Shown one piece after another: positions 1 through 6,078 of a stretch of 6,078 nucleotides of DNA. The position numbers were made by a program, and so were the translations under genes. Origin of the DNA: SHLQ01 sp964441145 (GTDB lineage: Bacteria > Actinomycetota > Acidimicrobiia > Acidimicrobiales > SHLQ01); assembly GCA_964441145.1 (NCBI GenBank), contig CAYTUB010000139.1, forward strand, positions 1 through 6,078, read 5' to 3'. The notes under the pieces were generated by a model, which had not been told where the DNA came from, made no database searches, and saw only the letters and a list, made by a program, of their open reading frames with translations. Every line of letters begins with the position of its first letter. The first letter of the stretch is position 1.

Positions 1-982
<982 letters not shown>

Positions 983-1106
983 TGAAGGTCCTTTTATTTT
1001 TACTAGCCGCCACTAGAAGCGAGCAGAGTCTCGCACACCTGCTACGTGCGCGCGCAAATCGGTCTTATGAAGCTTCTGAAATACGTAGCGGGATTAGAGT
1101 TCAGCG
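983..1106. promoter_or_regulatory. Divergent intergenic region (putative back-to-back promoters)
   Basis: These 124 bp separate two divergent genes for exported proteins, so both promoters should lie here or just inside. I do not see a convincing -35/-10 pair on either strand. Visible small elements are: ACTAG repeated directly at 1002-1006 and 1012-1016 (one helical turn apart, in the leader of the discoidin gene); an 8-bp palindrome GAAGCTTC at 1069-1076; and GCTACGT at 1041-1047 with its inverse ACGTAGC at 1083-1089. Any of these could be operators, but matches this short can occur by chance. Confidence 0.4.
989..994 (-). promoter_or_regulatory. Ribosome binding site of the discoidin gene
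   Basis: The minus strand reads AAAGGA with six bases before the GTG at 982-980. This good Shine-Dalgarno match decides the GTG start. No in-frame ATG lies near the signal peptide. Confidence 0.7.
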
Positions 1107-2369
1107 GTGAGGTTCTACACGCAGAACAAAGGCTGGACGCTCGCTGCGGTCCTCCTCGTGATTCTTGGTGGGTGCAGCTCGACCGGAACAGCGCCAGCCA
1201 GCGAAGCTGTCGATTCGCCGAACCCCGCGGAGAGTTCCGACGTCGCAAACGCAAGTACGATCTTGGCACCGAGTACCGATTGGGTTGCGACCTCCTCACC
1301 CCTGTCTGCAGCTAGGTCGATCCACGCTCAGGCGATCTCGCCCGACGGTCGCTGGTTGGCCGAGATTCGTGATCGGGAGGCGTGTGTACAGTCGCTCGAA
1401 AGCGCGGAAGAACCCATCTGCACGTTCGATGAAACAATCGGCGGTGATTCGCTCCGCTGGAATTCGGAGAGCACTGCGTTCACCACCGGTGGAACCCTTA
1501 GCGGCTCGTTTCGAAACACCGGAATTTGGACCATTGAGATCGACGGCACCGCGACCGAGCTGCTCGCGACGACCCCCGGTATAGGCATCCGGCCAGAGGT
1601 TCCCTTAGAGGTGGTGTACGGCGCGGCCTATCGCCCCGACGCAGGTTCGATCGTCTATGCAGACTTCTCCGAAGATAGCGACGAGCCCGACGAAGGCGTG
1701 CAGTTGAGAGTCTTCGAGATCGACCTGGCTGGCGAGCGGACAGAGATAGCCAGGTATAGCGATCCAGGGAACCTTGCCTTCCCGCTCGTTCCCCTTTCCG
1801 ACGGCCGCGTGGTCATCTCCTATGGGAATTTCGACGCGGCAACCATCGACATCTTGGACCAAGGGCGACGCTCGACTCTGATCGTCGGAGAGACGGACCC
1901 AGCCAGCGGAATCATCATCGAGATTCCAACAGTGGTCGAGGCCCAGCCAATTAACGAAGAGGTGCTGTTGGCTACCTCACCGGACCTGGACGATACCAAC
2001 AGGCCAGAACCGGAGTGGTACCTTCTCGACTTCGAAGGGGAACGATTCCCGCTCATTACCGAGGGCGAGGAGGTTGTGTTCGGCGCGACCTTCTCACCGG
2101 ACGGAAACTACGTGGCGTACCTCACGATCGAGCGCGACGAGTTCATCGGCGAGTTTCATGTCGCTGCAGTCGAGACACTCCTGGCGGGAGGTCGCGACCG
2201 CGTTGGCAGCATCTCGATCGATGCCGACTATCTCCGTCGTCCGAGCAACGTCGGCTTTTTGGCCGACCCCCAGATCATGCGCTGGACGTCGAACAACCAG
2301 GTGCGCATGGCCTTCTTCGACTTCATCGGCGAACGCGATCAGCAGGTCGTCACGATCGATCTGTCTTAA
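1107..2369 (+). CDS. Lipoprotein with predicted TolB-like six-bladed beta-propeller
   Basis: This 420-aa protein starts at GTG 1107, the first start after an in-frame TAG at 1095-1097; the upstream AGAG at 1096-1099 is only a weak Shine-Dalgarno match. The N-terminus has Lys8, a hydrophobic stretch at 11-20 and the lipobox LGGC, so Cys23 should be lipidated and the protein anchored outside the cytoplasmic membrane. A Ser/Ala/Pro-rich tether runs to about residue 65. Six blade-like motifs follow: ISPDGRWLAEI (77-87), LRWNSESTAFTTG (116-128), AAYRPDAGSIVYAD (173-186), PLSDGRVVISYG (229-240), FSPDGNYVAYL (329-339) and MRWTSNNQVRMAFFD (391-405). These match the SPDG-type WD40-like/TolB repeat pattern, and six suits a TolB-like propeller. 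No catalytic domain is seen, so it is probably a binding or scaffold lipoprotein. Cys93 and Cys105 might form a disulfide. It is divergent from the discoidin gene and convergent with the toxin operon. Ligand unknown. Confidence 0.85.
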   Translation: MRFYTQNKGWTLAAVLLVILGGCSSTGTAPASEAVDSPNPAESSDVANASTILAPSTDWVATSSPLSAARSIHAQAISPDGRWLAEIRDREACVQSLESAEEPICTFDETIGGDSLRWNSESTAFTTGGTLSGSFRNTGIWTIEIDGTATELLATTPGIGIRPEVPLEVVYGAAYRPDAGSIVYADFSEDSDEPDEGVQLRVFEIDLAGERTEIARYSDPGNLAFPLVPLSDGRVVISYGNFDAATIDILDQGRRSTLIVGETDPASGIIIEIPTVVEAQPINEEVLLATSPDLDDTNRPEPEWYLLDFEGERFPLITEGEEVVFGATFSPDGNYVAYLTIERDEFIGEFHVAAVETLLAGGRDRVGSISIDADYLRRPSNVGFLADPQIMRWTSNNQVRMAFFDFIGERDQQVVTIDLS

Positions 2370-2383
2370 GCCACCAGGAGCGC

Positions 2384-3043
2384 CTAAACCCTGTCCCGAA
2401 ATGATGGGCGGTCCGTCATGTAGGAGAGCATTGCCTTGAATGCTTGGCTACGACCGAAACGGTCTGCCGGGCCCGGGTACTCGATTCGCCAAAGCAGTGA
2501 GATCGCTCCGGCGGATGCCAAAGACACAGTGAAGTCACCATCTTGGTCGCCATGTTTCTGCACGACATACCCATCGACGTCATCGGGGACATCTTCGCCA
2601 GCTTCAAGAACGAGATACGGCGCGTCTATCTCAAGCATTTCCATCGCCTGGGCAAGAATGGTGCCGTGTTGTTCCGGCGACCAGTCTGGGTCTTCGGGTT
2701 GCACAAAGTCCGGGTGCTGTTGCCGGGCGACGACGACCAGGTTGGGGAAGCGCTCGCCCTTGCCGTTTGAGACCTTCCAAAACCAATCGTCTAGAGCTCC
2801 CGAAGTCGGGCTCAGAATTGCGCCTCGTTTGGGCTCTTCGTCGCCCTTCGCCCGCTCGCTAATGCTGCACATTTGCCATCGTCCATCGTCGAGTTCCTGG
2901 AGCCATTCGGCTCCTTGATAATTCGGAGCCTCTTCGTCTGTGCGGATGATTTGGTCGGCGTCGGGACGCTGTGTCAGACGAAGGATTGCAGCCCGCGCAG
3001 CATCGACTTCATCGTCCACAGGAGCCGGCTTTGGGTCGATCAT
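2384..3043 (-). CDS. Putative immunity protein for the TNT-like toxin (acidic, cytoplasmic)
   Basis: This 219-aa protein starts at ATG 3043, which overlaps the toxin stop codon as ATGA; AGGTGG sits seven bases upstream. The frame stays open upstream to 3115, but the extra 24 residues would lie inside the toxin's C-terminal codons and have no such support. It has no signal peptide or membrane segment. By my count there are 42 Asp/Glu against about 22 Lys/Arg, so it is strongly acidic. Readable features are an acidic N-terminus (VDDEVDAARAAILRL), a Trp-rich middle (GAEWLQELDDGRWQM and DDWFWKVSNGKG, about residues 45-95) and the segment EAGEDVPDDVDGYVVQKHG (about 158-176). I do not recognise the family. 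The role is inferred from position: in polymorphic toxin loci, as in the mycobacterial cpnT/IFT pair, the gene just downstream neutralises the toxin domain in the producing cell. Strong negative charge is common in proteins that block an enzyme active site. Confidence 0.72.
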   Translation of the reverse strand: MIDPKPAPVDDEVDAARAAILRLTQRPDADQIIRTDEEAPNYQGAEWLQELDDGRWQMCSISERAKGDEEPKRGAILSPTSGALDDWFWKVSNGKGERFPNLVVVARQQHPDFVQPEDPDWSPEQHGTILAQAMEMLEIDAPYLVLEAGEDVPDDVDGYVVQKHGDQDGDFTVSLASAGAISLLWRIEYPGPADRFGRSQAFKAMLSYMTDRPSFRDRV

Positions 3044-6000
3044 CTCACTGCCACCTGAACTATGTACTCCTCTGCTTCCAGCCACTCCAGCATCATCTCC
3101 TTGGAGCTGGCCCACTCGTCGGGAACCACCACAATATTGTCTGGCAGTTCGAATCCCTTGGCTATGGCGTCTTGGACATCACTCTCGGTCGGGATGAAGT
3201 ACTGCGTTCCATTCCCGGGCTGATCGAACCATTCGGCGATCGGGCCGTCGGCAACCGGCAGCGGCCGTACGACTTCGAATTCGGTCACGGCATCAAATTC
3301 TTGCGAAGGCGGAATCGATCGGTGGTCGAACGGCGTGCCCGCCGGGCTGAGGTACTGCCCGAAGTTCTCGCCATAGCGGTCGATTCGCGTGCCGGGCTCG
3401 AGCACGGTACGCACCGGAGGTGCACCGAACCCGAACTCGTCCGGATAGTGAATCCAGCCTGGGTTCTCGAGGTTCACAAAGCGAGAGGCGACGCCGAACC
3501 GCTCCATCGTCTCAACAACAGCGGCAGCATTGTCGCCGGCCAGCGTGAGATCGTTCATCGTCCGGATTGGGTCGTCCGCGGTTTCGATTACTCGGCCGAT
3601 CGCATCGATGGAGTCTGGGTTCGCGTCAAACAAATCGCGAGCCTGCTCGTAGTTCCCCACCGACAGCCCGGGAGTCTCGAGGCCTGTGGCAACCAGTTTG
3701 CTGGTGAAGGCTGACGCCTCGGAAACGGGGACGCCGGATGCGGTCAGCAGCGACGTGAGCTCAAGTTCCAGCCTGGCGAGTGCGACCGGGTCGTGGTTGT
3801 TAGCGACTTCATGCAGGAGCCGCGCGATCTGCGGGTCGGTAAAGGCGTCGTCGAGCGCCCCCACCACCTCGGGATTCGTTCGCCGCAACCCCTCGAAGGC
3901 ATCGGCGAGTAGCTCGCTTCCACCGTTGCGGGCTGCGCGGCTTGCTGCTGTCGTGAAGGTCCCGACCTCTGCGATGTCGATCAGGTCGAGGGCGAGCCCA
4001 GCGAGGGCCCAAGCGGCAGCGTCGTCGTTGCCCGTTTGGTGGCCTGCGACCGCCTCGCCGACGCCTACGGCTACGCCTGCTGCGGTGAGGCTTCCGAGGA
4101 TGGCGACATTGCCGCCGGGCAGGAACACCAAGGTCGCACCTGCAACGACATAGCCAGCCACTTCGAAGGTTCGGAATATGTAGTCCCATCCGCCCTGGTC
4201 TGTGAGCCCGGCTGCCACCGCGCTGTTGACCTGGTCACGTAGCTGGTGAGGAAGGTCGGGTTGCTGGAGCAGCCATTCAGCGAAATCGTTAGCGGACAGC
4301 GTCTGATCGGCAGTGCCGCCGTTCGCCGTGTCGATGCTCTCCAGGTATGGGAAGAGGAAGTGTCGCAGCTGTTCCTGCTGATCGAACCCGTTGAGGTCTT
4401 CGAGGTTGACGCCAGAGCGGGCAGTCGACCCGCTGAAGTCGTGCTGATCAGCGTTGAGTATTTCTGTGCCGCTCCGAGACCCGGACACTTTGTTCCATGC
4501 TTCGGGACTATCGAGGAGCTGCCGCGCAATTCGCTGCACCTCGGCGGGGGTCAGCGTTGCGGCCAGCTCCGGGTACTCGAGCGCGAAGAGTTCCCACACG
4601 CTCAGCCCCGTGTCATAGGACGTTCCAAATGCCCCACCGTCGTGGATGACCGTGGCGTCGAATTCGCCATTGGCGAGAGCTTCGAGGTGATGCCAATGGA
4701 TTCCCGCGCTGGAGACAACGCCGTAGTCCTGCGAACTGGTGCCGAACACCATCACTGCGGTGAGGGCCGCGAGCGCCTCGAAGTTGGCGTGGAACTCACC
4801 CAAAGCTGCCCGCTCTTGGTCGGTCAATAACGGGTCTGGCGCACCTTGGTCAGCAAAGGCCAGGTCTAACTCGAAGACTTCGGCAATGGTGTCGTCGTTG
4901 AGTCCGGTGAAGTAGTCGTTGTCGCTCAACCCGAGTTGGTCAGCGGAGTGAGTCGGCTCACCAACATCGTTCGCGCCGTAGATCTCGCGCAGGGTCGAGA
5001 TGTGCTTGTCGAGCGCGCCTGCGTCTTCGGAGATAGTCGCCAACCGCAGGGCCACGGCGACCGGAAGCTCGGCGGCCAACAGCTCGTCCAACCGTTGCGA
5101 GACCAGCTCGTCGCCGCCGGTGAGCTCATCGATGATCGCATTGCGTTCGGCTACCTCAGCCGGTGTGAGATTGAAGCGGCCGATCTTTCCGAGTTGACCG
5201 ACCAGCAATTGTTCGTGGTTGCTCAGGGTGTGCTTGGCGTTGACGTAGTCCTCGATCTGTTGCTCGGTGAACGACGACTGCAATGCGAGCAACCCTTCGA
5301 GAACCTTTGTCAGCTCGGCGGTTGGCTCGTGGGACTGGATGCGAGCAAAGAGCTCTGCCTCCGGGCTGAGGTCGTGCGGGTGACGCCGCGCCAGATCGCT
5401 CGGTCGGATTTCGAACGGAGACCCTTCCTCTTTGGCGACGAGCGCATCGCGCAACGCAATAAGTATCGAAAGCTCGAGCCCGTAGGGACCTTGATCGATA
5501 AGACCTTTCCCAAGCAGGTCCCATTGGATTTCTTCGATCCGTTCGTCGATGGCGTCGACGGTGCGGTAGTCGAAGGGATTCTTGTTGGGGTCGTCGATGA
5601 ACTCGGCTGCGAGCTCGGCAAGCTCATCGAGGTCTCGTTCAAACTCTGCTCGGGCGATTGCTTGTTTGAGCGATTTGCCCTGGGCGAACATCTCTTCGAC
5701 GAGCTCGGCGTACTTGCCACCAATGCCCTCGTCTTCGAGCGTTTCGCGAAGGGTGTCGCCCATGACTAACTGCACCTGGCCCGTTACGCCCAGGGGGCGG
5801 GCGTCGGACATTTCGATCCAGTCGAGCCGCCAATCGAGGTCGTCCTTATCGGACGTCAAATGGCGATTGACCTCGTACAAGGCAGGAATTGGACCGTACA
5901 CCGAGTTCTGACCGGGCCGTCCGAGCAACTCCAGCGCGTCGGTAATGAAACCGGACAGATCAGCAACCGATTCGCGTATCTCGCCAGCTGTGGTTTTGTA

Positions 6001-6051
6001 TGCCCCCGAGAGGGCACGTGCACTGTCCATGTGCACTCGAACAATCGACAT
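3040..6051 (-). CDS. Large polymorphic toxin with C-terminal TNT-like (NAD+ glycohydrolase family) domain
   Basis: The protein is 1003 aa from ATG 6051; numbering below uses this start. A GTG at 6075 would add eight residues (MHFIYFHI) unlike the rest, and no Shine-Dalgarno precedes either. Residues 1-45 (MSIVRVHMDSARALSGAYKT onward) are helical and resemble the start of WXG100-like secreted proteins, but there is no WxG motif and no Sec signal. Residues 100-610 are mostly helical and acidic. DTANGGTADQTLSANDF (574-590) resembles an EF-hand-like loop. Residues 630-668 are Gly/Ala/Val-rich and hydrophobic, with a second stretch at about 678-692; this may be a membrane-insertion segment. Residues about 860-977 match the TNT pattern: PGTRIDRYGENFGQYLSPAG, TPFDHRSIPP, VVRPLPVADGPIAEWFDQPG and NGTQY. 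TNT domains cleave NAD+ in target cells. Arg892, Tyr900, Arg911 and Gln950 align by spacing with conserved NAD+-site residues. The last 25 or so residues look like an added tail. The stop overlaps the putative immunity gene. Confidence 0.85.
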   Translation of the reverse strand: MSIVRVHMDSARALSGAYKTTAGEIRESVADLSGFITDALELLGRPGQNSVYGPIPALYEVNRHLTSDKDDLDWRLDWIEMSDARPLGVTGQVQLVMGDTLRETLEDEGIGGKYAELVEEMFAQGKSLKQAIARAEFERDLDELAELAAEFIDDPNKNPFDYRTVDAIDERIEEIQWDLLGKGLIDQGPYGLELSILIALRDALVAKEEGSPFEIRPSDLARRHPHDLSPEAELFARIQSHEPTAELTKVLEGLLALQSSFTEQQIEDYVNAKHTLSNHEQLLVGQLGKIGRFNLTPAEVAERNAIIDELTGGDELVSQRLDELLAAELPVAVALRLATISEDAGALDKHISTLREIYGANDVGEPTHSADQLGLSDNDYFTGLNDDTIAEVFELDLAFADQGAPDPLLTDQERAALGEFHANFEALAALTAVMVFGTSSQDYGVVSSAGIHWHHLEALANGEFDATVIHDGGAFGTSYDTGLSVWELFALEYPELAATLTPAEVQRIARQLLDSPEAWNKVSGSRSGTEILNADQHDFSGSTARSGVNLEDLNGFDQQEQLRHFLFPYLESIDTANGGTADQTLSANDFAEWLLQQPDLPHQLRDQVNSAVAAGLTDQGGWDYIFRTFEVAGYVVAGATLVFLPGGNVAILGSLTAAGVAVGVGEAVAGHQTGNDDAAAWALAGLALDLIDIAEVGTFTTAASRAARNGGSELLADAFEGLRRTNPEVVGALDDAFTDPQIARLLHEVANNHDPVALARLELELTSLLTASGVPVSEASAFTSKLVATGLETPGLSVGNYEQARDLFDANPDSIDAIGRVIETADDPIRTMNDLTLAGDNAAAVVETMERFGVASRFVNLENPGWIHYPDEFGFGAPPVRTVLEPGTRIDRYGENFGQYLSPAGTPFDHRSIPPSQEFDAVTEFEVVRPLPVADGPIAEWFDQPGNGTQYFIPTESDVQDAIAKGFELPDNIVVVPDEWASSKEMMLEWLEAEEYIVQVAVR
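3051..3056 (-). promoter_or_regulatory. Ribosome binding site of the immunity gene, inside the toxin 3' end
   Basis: The minus strand reads AGGTGG, seven bases before ATG 3043-3041. It lies within the last toxin codons and fixes the start at the ATGA overlap rather than at the longer upstream frame. Confidence 0.65.
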
Positions 6052-6059
6052 AATATGAA

Positions 6060-6065
6060 AGTATA
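6060..6065 (-). promoter_or_regulatory. Possible -10 element for a (near-)leaderless toxin transcript
   Basis: The minus strand reads TATACT, then eight bases, then ATG at 6051-6049. Normal -10 to +1 spacing would put transcription start about two bases before the ATG. That fits the absence of a Shine-Dalgarno and the common leaderless mRNAs of Actinomycetota. The surrounding 27 bases are AT-rich, unlike the coding DNA. The -35 region is beyond the window, so this rests on one hexamer. Confidence 0.35.
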
Positions 6066-6078
6066 TGAAATGCACTTA

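Noticed and set aside
1041..1089. Inverted repeat GCTACGT/ACGTAGC as an operator
   Set aside because: Seven-base arms with a 35-base spacer are expected by chance about every other region of this size, so I mention it only within the intergenic entry.
2370..2383. Terminator between the convergent genes
   Set aside because: The 14-bp gap is too short, and I see no GC-rich stem followed by a T-run on either strand. Each gene's terminator, if any, lies inside the other gene.
3044..3115. Longer start for the immunity gene (24 extra residues)
   Set aside because: The extension lies inside toxin codons, and ATG 3043 has both the ATGA overlap and a well-spaced AGGTGG.
2971..3714. Plus-strand 247-aa open frame across the toxin end and immunity start
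   Set aside because: It is antisense to the TNT domain and its composition (Arg/His-rich) is that of a shadow frame.
4936..5769. Plus-strand 277-aa open frame
   Set aside because: It is antisense to the toxin body. The toxin frame runs continuously across and ends in a recognisable domain. This frame shows no domain or ribosome binding site.

Overview
The window looks like part of a high-GC bacterial chromosome, most likely from the Actinomycetota. The hints are GTG starts, a lipoprotein and a discoidin protein with acidic Pro-Asp/Pro-Glu linkers, and a large TNT-type toxin with a helical N-terminus. A marine/soil Acidimicrobiia-like host is a guess from style only. No tRNA, rRNA, CRISPR array or insertion sequence was seen.

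Layout. (1) Positions 1-982, minus strand: the 5' part of a secreted protein, with signal peptide, discoidin (F5/8 type C-like) domain, acidic linker, Ig-like domain and a hexamer-encoded (PD)5(PE)5 linker that runs off the left edge. (2) Positions 983-1106: a 124-bp divergent intergenic region. (3) Positions 1107-2369, plus strand: a lipoprotein predicted to fold as a TolB-like six-bladed beta-propeller. (4) A 14-bp convergent gap. (5) Positions 2384-3043, minus strand: a very acidic 219-aa cytoplasmic protein. (6) Positions 3040-6051, minus strand: a 1003-aa polymorphic toxin ending in a TNT-like (tuberculosis necrotizing toxin, NAD+ glycohydrolase family) domain. Its stop codon overlaps the start of gene 5 as ATGA. 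(7) An AT-rich 27-bp edge with a -10-like hexamer 8 nt before the toxin ATG.

The central system is the toxin and its downstream neighbour. A long helical delivery region, a glycine/alanine-rich hydrophobic segment and a C-terminal NADase-like warhead are translationally coupled to a small acidic gene, which is the expected position and type for the cognate immunity protein. The immunity protein is not one I recognise, and the toxin's TNT domain departs from the mycobacterial one at the active-site histidine and has an extra C-terminal tail. The two genes to the left are exported envelope proteins with no evident functional link to the toxin pair.
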